Shown: positions 1 to 6,391 of the stretch, piece by piece | Numbering within the stretch: the first letter of the stretch is position 1 | How the letters are laid out: every line of letters starts with the position of its first letter | Assembly: GCA_014727975.1 (NCBI GenBank) | Contig: WJMK01000041.1 | Coordinates: forward strand, 1-32,415 | Direction of reading: 5' to 3' | Length of the DNA: 32,415 nt | DNA from: Microcaldota archaeon | GTDB lineage: Archaea > Micrarchaeota > Micrarchaeia > Anstonellales > Bilamarchaeaceae | The notes under the pieces: generated by a model | Seen by the model: the letters and a program-made list of their open reading frames with translations, nothing else | The model's database searches: none | What the model was told of the DNA's origin: nothing | Translations under genes and position numbers: made by a program

Positions 1-3
1 CAC

Positions 4-58
4 CTGCTATGGAAAAAGCAGTTTCTTTATAAAGGATTTTTCCGATTTTTTGCCCAAA
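4..58. terminator. Possible terminator-like hairpin and T-runs at left edge
   Basis: A short inverted repeat (CTGCT...AGCAG, 5-bp stem) is followed by two T-rich runs on the plus strand. This resembles an archaeal T-rich terminator for a gene lying off the left edge. No gene is visible in the first 123 bases. Confidence 0.3.
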
Positions 59-91
59 TAAACCCCAAATTACGCCGGAATATTCCCTAGT

Positions 92-99
92 TTTATATA
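92..99 (+). promoter_or_regulatory. TATA box of the winged-helix gene
   Basis: TTTATATA lies about 28 nt before the ATG at 124. An archaeal start site about 25 nt downstream would fall at or next to the ATG, so the mRNA is probably leaderless; no Shine-Dalgarno sequence precedes the ATG. Confidence 0.6.
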
Positions 100-123
100 C
101 ATTCCCCGCACAATCCTGTTTGG

Positions 124-447
124 ATGGATTCCAGGACCAGGGTGCTCTACTGGCTTTTGAACGCTTCCAGGGGAGGCCCCACAAGAATACGGATACTGAA
201 CGTGCTCATCAGCAAGCCCATGAATACCCGCAAGCTTGCCATGGAACTCAGTTTAGATTACAAGACCATCCAGGGGCACATTGAGCTCCTCCTGGAAAAC
301 GGCATAATATATACTCCCAAGAGCGGCTATGGGCAGGTTTTCTTCATAAGCCCGGAATGGGAGGAGAACGAGTTCCTCAAGGAACTCCTGAAGGGTGAAA
401 ACAATGGCAAAAAAGGAAGAAAAGGAAGGAAAAAAACCAAAAAATAA
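124..447 (+). CDS. Winged helix-turn-helix (ArsR-like) transcriptional regulator
   Basis: The protein has 107 residues. Residues ~18-80 form a typical archaeal wHTH: a helix with TRIRILNVLISKP, a recognition region around TRKLAMELSLDYKTIQGHIELLLENGII, and a beta-wing (YTPKSGYGQVFFIS). The C-terminus is a very basic Lys/Arg/Gly tail (GKKGRKGRKKTKK), unlike the compact fold before it. No sensor domain or metal-binding cysteines are visible. The last 44 bases overlap the next gene, a small membrane protein, so the two are probably co-translated and may work as a regulator/membrane-partner pair. The DNA-binding fold is clear; the target genes and signal are unknown. Confidence 0.8.
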   Translation: MDSRTRVLYWLLNASRGGPTRIRILNVLISKPMNTRKLAMELSLDYKTIQGHIELLLENGIIYTPKSGYGQVFFISPEWEENEFLKELLKGENNGKKGRKGRKKTKK

Positions 448-853
448 TTACGGTTTTAAGGCAGCGGGCTTTACGCTGCTAATCGTAGTGCTCTGCATAG
501 GAATATTCTTTGTTGCAGATGCACTCGTCCCGGTCAGGGGTTGGCACAATAAGGAAGAGCTCCGCGTGCTCCGGGAGAGCTACCTCTACATAATGAGCTC
601 CATCTCCTCCATAATGTTCCTGATTTCCGCCTACCTGGTGTTCATCTACCTTAAGGACTACCTTGTGCTAAGGAGCCGCTTCACCCTCGGCATCCTCCTC
701 GCAGTAGTCTCCTTTATGCTCTTTGCAATAAGCAGCAACCCTCTTCTCCATGTATTCCTTGGAGTGTTCGGCAAGCTGGGGCTGTTCTCCATAATTCCAA
801 TGCTCTTCGCTACAATTTCCCTTGGGATACTTGCATGGGTGAGCTCAAAGTAG
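404..853 (+). CDS. Four-helix membrane protein coupled to the wHTH regulator
   Basis: Not recognised as a named family. The ATG at 404 (MAKKEEKEG...) is preferred over the GTG at 395 because a GGTGA ribosome binding site sits about 6 nt before it. A lysine-rich cytosolic N-terminus of ~17 residues is followed by four hydrophobic segments: around FTLLIVVLCIGIFFVADALV, IMSSISSIMFLISAYLVFIYL, FTLGILLAVVSFMLFAIS, and a long C-terminal stretch ending LGILAWVSSK. There are no catalytic motifs. The 44-base overlap with the upstream wHTH gene argues for coupled expression. A sensor or anchor role for the regulator is possible but is inference only. Confidence 0.7.
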   Translation: MAKKEEKEGKKPKNNYGFKAAGFTLLIVVLCIGIFFVADALVPVRGWHNKEELRVLRESYLYIMSSISSIMFLISAYLVFIYLKDYLVLRSRFTLGILLAVVSFMLFAISSNPLLHVFLGVFGKLGLFSIIPMLFATISLGILAWVSSK

Positions 854-952
854 GAAAATTCAGATGAAAAGCTCTGGAGAAACCCACACAACGGACCGAG
901 TTCGTGCTTATTTGGCCACCGTCCTAGTCGCAATAAAGCCCTCTCCCTTAAC

Positions 953-960
953 CTTTATAT
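953..960 (+). promoter_or_regulatory. TATA box of the HdeD-like gene
   Basis: CTTTATAT is centred about 26 nt before the ATG at 983, which predicts a leaderless transcript. The 129-base gap 854-982 holds no other recognisable feature. Confidence 0.55.
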
Positions 961-982
961 TGTTTATCTGGATTTTGATAAA

Positions 983-1537
983 ATGGCAAAAACAAAAGCA
1001 ATGGCTGAAAAGCTCCACAATAAGTGGGCATGGTTTCTTGCACTGGGAGTATTGCTCCTCCTTTTCGGGTTTGCAGTAATTATTTTCCCGGTTGCAGGTA
1101 CCTTCGCAGTTGAAATCCTCTTCGGAATAATACTGCTGTTTGCAGGGCTTACCCAGGTAGTGCTCGCTTTCCAGGCAAGGAAGTGGGGCGGGTTCCTATT
1201 TACTTTGCTTGCAGGGCTCCTCTACCTTGTTGTGGGCCTGCTCTTCCTTGTGTATCCGCTCCAGGGCGCAATAACCCTTACCCTCCTGCTCGGGCTCGCC
1301 CTGGTAATTGGGGGAATTTTCAAGGTTGCGCTTGCATTCAAAATCAAGCCGGACATCTACTGGGAATGGCTCACCTTCGACGGAATCCTTTCCCTGATTC
1401 TGGGTGCCCTTGTGCTTGGTGGATGGCCCTCGGATGCGGTCTGGGTAATCGGGTTGCTCTTTGGAATTGATTTGCTGTTTAGCGGCCTTTCCCACCTGAT
1501 GATTGCGTTTGCAGCAAAATATGCGGGGCACAAATAG
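983..1537 (+). CDS. HdeD/DUF308-family membrane protein
   Basis: The protein has 184 residues and six hydrophobic segments arranged as three helical hairpins, each with a repeated pattern resembling LFGxxLLxxGxxQvxxAF. Examples are EILFGIILLFAGLTQVVLAFQARKW, then LALVIGGIFKVALAF, then FGIDLLFSGLSHLMIAFAAKY. This internal triplication and the length are typical of the HdeD/DUF308 family, named for E. coli acid-resistance membrane protein HdeD but of uncertain function in archaea. The start at 983 fits a leaderless transcript; an internal ATG at 1001 is an alternative. It appears monocistronic. Confidence 0.75.
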   Translation: MAKTKAMAEKLHNKWAWFLALGVLLLLFGFAVIIFPVAGTFAVEILFGIILLFAGLTQVVLAFQARKWGGFLFTLLAGLLYLVVGLLFLVYPLQGAITLTLLLGLALVIGGIFKVALAFKIKPDIYWEWLTFDGILSLILGALVLGGWPSDAVWVIGLLFGIDLLFSGLSHLMIAFAAKYAGHK

Positions 1538-1543
1538 CCCCCT

Positions 1544-1552
1544 ATTTTATTT
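1544..1552 (+). promoter_or_regulatory. TATA box of the small membrane protein gene
   Basis: ATTTTATTT is centred 26 nt before the ATG at 1574, so the transcript is probably leaderless. The T-rich tract could also help terminate the HdeD-like transcript. Confidence 0.45.
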
Positions 1553-1573
1553 CTTCCCAAGCATTAGAATCCC

Positions 1574-1933
1574 ATGAAGCGGTTTTTTGATTTCAGCAAA
1601 GGCAACATTATTCGCTTTCTCCTACTAACAGCAATAGTATCGTTTTTCTATCTTGAAGGGTTGATTTCCCTTACTCTATTCATGTTTTTTGAAATCATTT
1701 TCCTCATCAGGTTCATTCATGTAAAAAAATACGTGGAGATGAAGCTCCTGAACCACTATCCTGCTTACGAGCACCTTCCAGGCTGGGCAAAATGGATAAT
1801 AATCCTGCTCGCATATTTAGTTATTTTCATAATCCTCAAGTGGATACTCATCAACGTAATCATTGAGGGAGTGCTCAACATTCCAATAAACAATGAGATC
1901 CAGGAGCTTGCAAACTACTCCACAAATAGTTAA
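1574..1933 (+). CDS. Small multi-pass membrane protein, unknown function
   Basis: The protein has 119 residues and is not recognised. There are two to three hydrophobic segments: IIRFLLLTAIVSFFYLEGLISLTLFMFFEIIFLIRF (one or two passes) and WAKWIIILLAYLVIFIILKWILINVII. Between them is a polar loop, HVKKYVEMKLLNHYPAYEHLPG. The C-terminus is polar and Asn-rich. A TATA box at the right spacing and a sensible hydrophobic/polar pattern support it as a real gene. No motif gives a function, and it does not overlap its neighbours. Confidence 0.6.
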   Translation: MKRFFDFSKGNIIRFLLLTAIVSFFYLEGLISLTLFMFFEIIFLIRFIHVKKYVEMKLLNHYPAYEHLPGWAKWIIILLAYLVIFIILKWILINVIIEGVLNIPINNEIQELANYSTNS

Positions 1934-2025
1934 TGAAATCAGGTATAAAACAAAGAAGTAGCTTAACGCGGGTCATGTTTTTACAGAAATTTTTACTACC
2001 GGAGTAAACCGGCAGCAAAAAATTT

Positions 2026-2109
2026 CGCCGAGAGAGAGATTTGAACTCCCAAGCCCCGAAGGGCACCAGATCTCAAGTCTGGCGCATTACCGGATTCTGC
2101 CATCTCGGC
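2026..2109 (-). tRNA. tRNA-Ser (anticodon UGA)
   Basis: A class II tRNA of 84 nt on the minus strand. The acceptor stem GCCGAGA/TCTCGGC is 7 bp and perfect. The anticodon stem CCAGA/TCTGG encloses CTTGAGA, giving anticodon TGA. A long variable arm (GCCC-TTCG-GGGC) and a T-arm with loop TTCAAAT follow. The discriminator is G73, which is the archaeal serine identity (leucine tRNAs have A73). CCA is not encoded. A T-run (ATTTTTT) directly after the 3' end is a likely terminator, and a T-rich TATA-like element lies at ~2132-2142. Confidence 0.93.
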
Positions 2110-2131
2110 ATGGTTTGGAATTAACGAAGAA

Positions 2132-2142
2132 AAGAAAATAAA
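2132..2142 (-). promoter_or_regulatory. TATA box for tRNA-Ser
   Basis: On the minus strand TTTTTATTTTC lies about 28 nt upstream of the tRNA 5' end, in the gap between the toxin gene and the tRNA gene. Confidence 0.4.
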
Positions 2143-2151
2143 AACCCTTCC

Positions 2152-2412
2152 CTATTTGGGCAGATGCTTATAGGATTTTTTGCGGTGCTCTATTGTCATT
2201 ACCAGCAACATCCCCTCTTCAGTTTTCAGCTCGATTATGATTCTTTGGTCCCCTGCCCTCAAACTATAATATGGAGATCCTACGAGCCTTTTTAGGAAAT
2301 GTGCTGGCCGTATCCTGCACCTCTCCAAGGCCGAAATTATTCTTCCTTGGTCTTCCTTTCCCAATTTTGCAAAAAGTTTCTTTGCTTCATCTGAAAAGAG
2401 CACAGAGTACAT
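2152..2412 (-). CDS. RelE/ParE-family toxin
   Basis: The protein has 86 residues with the RelE/ParE profile: an N-terminal strand (YSVLFSDEAKKLFAKL), two helices with EDQGRIISALERC, then YSLRAGDQRIIIELKTEEGMLLVMTIEHRKKSYKHLP. The R-A-G-D-x-R-I-I-I core and the C-terminal I-E-H-R-K-x-x-Y-K-H are family hallmarks; RelE members cleave mRNA in the ribosomal A site. The gene starts on the last base of the antitoxin stop (TGATG), so it is translationally coupled. Whether it acts as an mRNA endonuclease or as a ParE-like gyrase inhibitor cannot be decided from sequence. Confidence 0.88.
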   Translation of the reverse strand: MYSVLFSDEAKKLFAKLGKEDQGRIISALERCRIRPAHFLKRLVGSPYYSLRAGDQRIIIELKTEEGMLLVMTIEHRKKSYKHLPK

Positions 2413-2633
2413 CAGAGTCCGAACTCCTTCTTTACTGATTCAAGGCTGTGCACGCGACCTGCCGTTACATCCTTTTCTGCTCTTGCCAGGGATTCCTTGG
2501 TTTCAGCTGAAAGCTCAGAAACATCTTCAAGAAGGTCTTCAATTACCTCTTCATATGTCTCACGCTCATAAAGCTTTCTTTTTTTGAGCTTCTCCAAAAG
2601 CTCTTCTGAAACCTGGATAGAAGTATTTGCCAT
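2412..2633 (-). CDS. Antitoxin of the RelE-type toxin pair
   Basis: The protein has 73 residues. The N-terminus (NTSIQVSEELLEKLKKRKLYERETYEEVIEDLLED) is a ribbon-helix-helix-like region common in archaeal VapB/RelB-type antitoxins. It is followed by an acidic helix that probably wraps the toxin (ETKESLARAEKDVTAGR). The gene lies directly upstream of the toxin gene with a one-base overlap, the usual antitoxin-first order. A small palindrome between its TATA box and ATG is a good candidate for autoregulation. Confidence 0.85.
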   Translation of the reverse strand: MANTSIQVSEELLEKLKKRKLYERETYEEVIEDLLEDVSELSAETKESLARAEKDVTAGRVHSLESVKKEFGL

Positions 2634-2640
2634 AGTAATC

Positions 2641-2664
2641 TATAGTTGGCTATAATATTTAAAG
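2641..2664 (-). promoter_or_regulatory. Toxin-antitoxin promoter with candidate operator
   Basis: The minus-strand TATA-like element (plus AATATTTAAA, 2655-2664) lies about 26 nt before the antitoxin ATG at 2633. Between them is a palindrome, TATAG-TTGG-CTATA (2641-2654), close to the predicted start site. This is where a self-repressing antitoxin would be expected to bind. Confidence 0.5.
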
Positions 2665-2669
2665 CTTTG

Positions 2670-3668
2670 CTAGAGCATCTTGTCCCTGCGGTCAATGATG
2701 TGCTTTGCATCCGGCCCGGTCCCAATCAGCGTAACAGGAACCCCAAGCTTTGCTTCAACCTGGTCTATGAACATCCTTGCTTCCGCAGTAAGCTCATCGT
2801 ATTTTGTTTTTCCTTCGTTCCCAGGGAACCTGATATCCACCTTTGTAACCGCAATCTGGGTTGCAGAGTTCACCTGCGCCGCAAAGTTCAGGTCCTCCCA
2901 GTGCAATTCAGGGGAAGTCCTCCTCGGCCTCCCGGTAACAGTTCCGTATTCCTGGAAGTTCAATTTAACCGATTCCTCCACTTCAATTTCTGAAGGGAAA
3001 GGCCCGTTTCCCACGCGTGTAGTATACGCCTTAATGACCATAATCACCTGCTCAATTGAAGTTGGCCCAAGCCCCACATCTGCAGCAATTGTAGAGGCAG
3101 AAACATCCTTGGAAGTTACAAACGGGTAAGTCCCATACAAGCAGGAGAGCATGAAGCCCTGCGACCCCTCCACAAAAACATCTTTTGCTTTGTGCACGGC
3201 ATCCGCAACATCCACTACGTACTTCTGCATCTCAGGGACATCCTGCATCAGAACAGCATCCCTGCGCGCCCGGGAAGTAACGGATGGCCCGCATCCGGTT
3301 TTCGTAGTTCCAATCTTTTTGCTGAGTGCAGCGGCAGCATCTTCTTCCTTGTGTTTTTGGGTAATAGTAGTACAGCGTTTATCCACAAAAACGCGCCCAT
3401 CCGTATTCGTCATCTCAATCTCTTTCATGAATACTTCCGGGTCCACGGATACCCCTGCCCCAATCATTACTTTTGAATTTGGATTCACAAAACCGGAGGG
3501 AAGCATCCTCAAAGAATACCATTTGCCCTCATACAGGACCTTGTGCCCTGCATTGGGCCCAACGCCCCCCCGCGCCACAATTTCCGGCGCATCTTTAATT
3601 GCAAGGTAAGAGGAAATCTTCCCCTTTCCTTCGTCTCCGTATTGCCCGCCCACAAGAACCTGTTTCAT
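2670..3668 (-). CDS. purA: Adenylosuccinate synthetase (archaeal short form)
   Basis: Catalyses IMP + aspartate + GTP to adenylosuccinate, the first step from IMP to AMP. The N-terminal GGQYGDEGKGK is the PurA P-loop-like IMP/GTP signature, followed by ARGGVGPNAGHKV. VEGSQGFMLSCLYGTYPFVTSKDVSAS matches the conserved EGxQGxxLsxxxGTYPxVTSs block, and TRVGNGPFPSE also matches. At 332 residues it is the short archaeal form, not the ~430-residue bacterial type. The ATG at 3668 is preferred over the GTG at 3674 because a GAGGTG ribosome binding site lies ~5 nt before it. It is the last gene of the SBDS-exosome superoperon, an unusual location for a purine enzyme. Confidence 0.95.
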   Translation of the reverse strand: MKQVLVGGQYGDEGKGKISSYLAIKDAPEIVARGGVGPNAGHKVLYEGKWYSLRMLPSGFVNPNSKVMIGAGVSVDPEVFMKEIEMTNTDGRVFVDKRCTTITQKHKEEDAAAALSKKIGTTKTGCGPSVTSRARRDAVLMQDVPEMQKYVVDVADAVHKAKDVFVEGSQGFMLSCLYGTYPFVTSKDVSASTIAADVGLGPTSIEQVIMVIKAYTTRVGNGPFPSEIEVEESVKLNFQEYGTVTGRPRRTSPELHWEDLNFAAQVNSATQIAVTKVDIRFPGNEGKTKYDELTAEARMFIDQVEAKLGVPVTLIGTGPDAKHIIDRRDKML

Positions 3669-3670
3669 TT

Positions 3671-4627
3671 TCACACCTCATTTATTTTCCTGATTAAAAC
3701 TTCTATGCATTTGTCCAGGGTTTCTCCTGGCCTTGCCTTGGAGGAGCAGCCTGCAGCTTTTGCGTGCCCGCCGCCTCCGCCCCCAAGCTCTTCTGCAGCC
3801 TCCTTCATTATCTCATTCATCATAAATGGGACATGCTTGCGCGCCCTGGAGGAAACCCTGCTTTCCTTCACTTCATCCTTCCATTTTGCAACAAATGCAA
3901 TGTCCGCAAACTCGGAAAGAGAAGAAGAAACAAGGGACTCATGCGCAGGCACAACAGAAGTAACAACCGCATACCCTCCGTGCATCTGGATGCGCATATT
4001 CTTGAACGCCTCCAGCACCGTAAGCTTATTTTCCATATCAAGCTCGGGCTCTGCATCCTCAAGCATTTCAGAGTATTCCTTTCCGGAAATCCGGATCATT
4101 TTAGCAAGCATTTCAAATGTGTGCGCACGGGCAGACTTGAACCTTGCAGTATCCGAAATAATTGCAACCCCAAGCGCAAACGCAACCTCTTCAGAAACCT
4201 CAGGGAGCAGCTCCCCGAATATTTCCGCAGTGGAGGGCGCATCCTCATCCACAATCATGAATTCAGCTGAAAGGGCATTTTCTGATTTGTGGTGGTGGTC
4301 CACAATAAGCCTGATGTCCCACCCCTTTGCTTCCTCCAGCAAAACAGAGGTAGCGCAATCCACGCTCACCAGCCCCTCAAATTCCCCCTTGTCCAGCTTC
4401 CCAAGCTTTTCCACTCTAAGCCCAAGCTTCTCAGCAAAGGCTTTTGCAGGTGCGTCCATCTTGTCCGGGCACGCAACTACTCCATTAGGAAGCACGCTTT
4501 TTACTGCAATGCAGGAGCAGAGCGCATCCAGGTCAAAGTTCGAGTGGGAAGTGACAACCAGTTTTGCATCCTTGTATTTTTCAAGAAAAGAGAGAAATTT
4601 CTTCCTCTTTTCCTCAGGATGCTTCAT
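3671..4627 (-). CDS. DHH-family phosphoesterase (DHH-DHHA1, NrnA/RecJ-like)
   Basis: About 318 residues starting at the ATG at 4627; the longer ORF start lies inside the prefoldin gene. Metal-binding motifs appear in order: SHSNFDLDALCS (motif I, replacing the usual HxNxDxDA), VSVDCA, the DHH motif in LIVDHHHKSEN, and GVAIISDTARF. The C-terminal DHHA1 nucleic-acid-binding motif is GGGGGGHAKAAG. Such stand-alone DHH-DHHA1 proteins degrade short RNA or DNA oligonucleotides or cyclic dinucleotides. Located with three exosome genes, a role in finishing RNA fragments to mononucleotides is reasonable but inferred. The start overlaps the end of the prefoldin gene by 14 bases. Confidence 0.88.
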   Translation of the reverse strand: MKHPEEKRKKFLSFLEKYKDAKLVVTSHSNFDLDALCSCIAVKSVLPNGVVACPDKMDAPAKAFAEKLGLRVEKLGKLDKGEFEGLVSVDCATSVLLEEAKGWDIRLIVDHHHKSENALSAEFMIVDEDAPSTAEIFGELLPEVSEEVAFALGVAIISDTARFKSARAHTFEMLAKMIRISGKEYSEMLEDAEPELDMENKLTVLEAFKNMRIQMHGGYAVVTSVVPAHESLVSSSLSEFADIAFVAKWKDEVKESRVSSRARKHVPFMMNEIMKEAAEELGGGGGGHAKAAGCSSKARPGETLDKCIEVLIRKINEV

Positions 4628-4967
4628 CGGATGAACCCATCTCTTCCTGGAGCTTCTTCTGAAGCCTCTGGAGCTCACCGCGGAGCTTTCCTTCCTGCTC
4701 CTCAAGGGTTTTCATCCTTCCTTCCATAAGGGTTTTCTTTTCTTCAAGTTCGGATTTTGCATCCTTTGCAGAGCTCTTGATCATCACGTTACCGATTGTC
4801 TTGTAGACTTCCTCTTCTTCATTTGCTTTCCCGAGCTCTTCCAGCGCAAGCCCGATTTCCCCGAGCTGTACCTGGATTTGCTGCTTCTGCATCATTACTG
4901 CCTGCATCTGCCTTTCAAAGTTCTGCAGCCTGATGATTTCCTTTTGTATTTCTTCGTTTTCTGCCAT
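4614..4967 (-). CDS. pfdB: Prefoldin beta subunit
   Basis: The protein has 117 residues and an almost continuous helical heptad pattern. The N-terminal coiled coil (EEIQKEIIRLQNFERQMQAVMMQKQQIQVQLGEIGLALEELGKA) and C-terminal coiled coil flank the short beta-hairpin region EEVYKTIGNVMIKSSAKDAKSELEEKK. V-Y-K-x-I-G-x-V-x-I-K is diagnostic for prefoldin beta. With the alpha subunit, encoded elsewhere, it forms the hexameric cochaperone that delivers unfolded proteins to the thermosome. The ATG at 4967 is chosen over the GTG at 4976 because AGGTG lies just upstream. It follows pcc1 with almost no gap, as in other archaeal superoperons. Confidence 0.93.
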   Translation of the reverse strand: MAENEEIQKEIIRLQNFERQMQAVMMQKQQIQVQLGEIGLALEELGKANEEEEVYKTIGNVMIKSSAKDAKSELEEKKTLMEGRMKTLEEQEGKLRGELQRLQKKLQEEMGSSDEAS

Positions 4968-4968
4968 T

Positions 4969-5199
4969 CTAAACACCTAGTTCTTCTATAACTTTTACAT
5001 GCCTCAGGCAGCTGTTTGCAGCCGCCCGCAGGGCTACTGTGTCTGTTGCGGAAATCTCCACAACAAGTTCCTTCCCATCAACCGAGACTTTCACTTCCGA
5101 ACGCCCGGTTTCCGGTCCCCCCTTCCCAAGGGCCTTCTTTGCCTCAAGCGCTTTTCTGGCGCTTGGGAAAGAGAACCTTAGTTTTCCCTCGCATTCCAT
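4969..5199 (-). CDS. pcc1: KEOPS complex subunit Pcc1
   Basis: A 76-residue protein beginning MECEGKLRFSF at 5199; the longer ORF start lies inside the rpoP-like gene. The beta-alpha-beta pattern matches Pcc1: LRFSFPSARKALEAKKAL, then SEVKVSVDGKELVVEISATDTVALRAAANSCLRHVKVIEEL. Pcc1 dimerises and bridges Kae1 in KEOPS, which makes the universal t6A modification at tRNA position 37. The other KEOPS genes are not in this window. Its position between the RpoP-like and prefoldin beta genes matches the conserved archaeal order, which supports the call. Confidence 0.87.
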   Translation of the reverse strand: MECEGKLRFSFPSARKALEAKKALGKGGPETGRSEVKVSVDGKELVVEISATDTVALRAAANSCLRHVKVIEELGV

Positions 5200-5206
5200 G
5201 TGCTCC

Positions 5207-5344
5207 CTAATCTGTTCCCATGTCCTTTGCAATGGGGGGCCTTGCCTTGAACAGGACCTTTGCGCCAGTGGAGGGGAATTCAAAGGTCTTGAGGCTTGAA
5301 ATCATTACCTTGTTTCCGGTTTCCCATTCTGTGTATTCTCCCAT
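5207..5344 (-). CDS. rpoP: RNA polymerase subunit P (Rpo12)-like, zinc-binding cysteines lost
   Basis: A 45-residue gene, too short for the ORF track. It starts ATG at 5344 after an AGGTGA ribosome binding site inside the end of eL43 and stops TAG at 5207. The start MGEYTEWETGNKV and end KVLFKARPPIAKDMGTD align with archaeal RpoP/Rpo12, which typically reads MxEYKCxxCgk... and ...ILxKxRPxVVKxVKAR. The four cysteines of the usual CxxC...CxxC zinc ribbon are all missing; the protein has no Cys at all. Position between eL43 and pcc1 is exactly where rpoP lies in other archaea. RpoP bridges Rpo3 and Rpo10 in the polymerase. The call rests on position, length and C-terminus. Confidence 0.75.
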   Translation of the reverse strand: MGEYTEWETGNKVMISSLKTFEFPSTGAKVLFKARPPIAKDMGTD

Positions 5345-5346
5345 GC

Positions 5347-5583
5347 TTATTCACCTGCCTCTTCCTTTGCAAGCATTCTCTTTGCGCTGTTTCCCACAGG
5401 GGTGTTGAGGCTGTATGCCCCACCTGCAATTTTTGCTCCGCAGGAGTTGCACTTCCAGAGCGCATAGGAAATCCTTTTTACGGATTTCTTGCCGCACTTG
5501 GGGCACTCATACGAATCCTTCTTCTTTTTTGTTGCAGCCCCTGCAAGCTTCCTTATCCTTCTTCCGTACCTTGGGCTCTTCAT
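5347..5583 (-). CDS. rpl37ae: Large ribosomal subunit protein eL43 (L37Ae)
   Basis: A zinc-binding protein of the 50S subunit. It begins with a conserved basic N-terminus (SPRYGRRIRKLAGAATKKKK), followed by the ribbon CPKCGKKSVKRISYALWKCNSCGAKIAGGAY, with both CxxC pairs intact. The C-terminus (SLNTPVGNSAKRMLAKEE) also matches. Two ATGs (5586, 5583) and a GTG (5592) are possible; 5583 gives the usual MKSPRYGRR and a better distance from AGGTGG. It lies between rrp42 and rpoP as in many archaea. Its intact cysteines contrast with the cysteine-free RpoP-like protein next to it. Confidence 0.94.
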   Translation of the reverse strand: MKSPRYGRRIRKLAGAATKKKKDSYECPKCGKKSVKRISYALWKCNSCGAKIAGGAYSLNTPVGNSAKRMLAKEEAGE

Positions 5584-5592
5584 CATAACCAC

Positions 5593-6381
5593 CTAAAGAT
5601 ATTTCCTCAGTTCATCTGATTTCTCGAATGCAATATCTGTAAGGCTGAGAACGTCGTCCCTGCTCAGGCCCGCATTCCCGGATTTCTGTATGCTCGAGAC
5701 CTTGCCTTCCACAGTGCCTATCGTGAAGTTCATGTCTGCTGCATATTCTTCATCCTTGGACGGGTCCATGAGGAATTTGTTTCCCACCTTTATGAAGCTG
5801 GTGGCGAGGGGCTTGTATTTCATGTCCAGCCCTCCGGAGCTTTCTTCGCGGATAAGCTCTCCATCCTCAATCTTCGGGACCTTTGTGTCCAGGAGCGCCG
5901 CGCAAGCCGCAAGCGCACCCGTGTCCATAAGGTTCCCTGAATGGTCCAGCACCCACAGGTCTACGAACAATCCTAGCACCTTCCCTTCCTCAATGAAGAA
6001 CTTGCTTACATCTATTACTTCAGCGCTCCTGATTCCCCTGTCCACTACACGGGCAAACTCAATTGCGTCCTCACGTGGGGGCCCCGCCTCAAACTCAGGG
6101 GATGCAAAGGGCACGAATTCCGCCCCTGTCATGAACACGCCCTCTTCAGGCCTGTCCGGGAACGGGGTCATGATATCAAATTTCACTGCCGCAAGCACTT
6201 TTGTGCCCCCTATTTCTGCAAGCGCAGAGCCTTCTGCATTTGGAATTGCCCCTTTCTGCACTTCCACGGGCCTCCATTCATTGAGCTCCCTTTCATCAAA
6301 CCTTTTTCCTTTTTCAAGGAGCTCCTGCAGGAAGTCCTTCCTTACTTCACGGAGTATTTTTGTTTTTGTTTCTTCTCCCAT
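5593..6381 (-). CDS. rrp42: Exosome complex component Rrp42
   Basis: Non-catalytic RNase PH-like subunit that alternates with Rrp41 in the hexameric ring of the archaeal exosome. The 262-residue length is normal. Recognised segments are GKRFDERELNEWRPVEVQKGAIPNAEGSALAEIGGTKVLAAVKFD, the PDRPEEGVFMTGAEF loop, ARVVDRGIRSAEVID, GKVLGLFVDLWVLDHSGNLMDTGALAACAALLDTKVP, and the GLSRDDVL region near the end. The ATG at 6381 is preferred over the GTG at 6390 because GAGGTG sits about 6 nt upstream. It is directly downstream of rrp41. Confidence 0.95.
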   Translation of the reverse strand: MGEETKTKILREVRKDFLQELLEKGKRFDERELNEWRPVEVQKGAIPNAEGSALAEIGGTKVLAAVKFDIMTPFPDRPEEGVFMTGAEFVPFASPEFEAGPPREDAIEFARVVDRGIRSAEVIDVSKFFIEEGKVLGLFVDLWVLDHSGNLMDTGALAACAALLDTKVPKIEDGELIREESSGGLDMKYKPLATSFIKVGNKFLMDPSKDEEYAADMNFTIGTVEGKVSSIQKSGNAGLSRDDVLSLTDIAFEKSDELRKYL

Positions 6382-6391
6382 AAAAATCACC

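Noticed and set aside
864-1079. 71-residue ORF before the HdeD-like gene
   Set aside because: It overlaps the HdeD-like start, lacks a ribosome binding site and has no family-like pattern.
2026-2109. Reading the tRNA as tRNA-Leu
   Set aside because: The anticodon loop gives UGA and the discriminator is G73; both indicate serine.
3543-4634. 363-residue plus-strand ORF
   Set aside because: It is antisense to the DHH phosphoesterase; Ser-rich shadow with no domain.
5220-5408. Plus-strand ORF of 62 residues over rpoP/eL43
   Set aside because: The minus strand carries eL43 and the rpoP-like gene with ribosome binding sites and conserved order.
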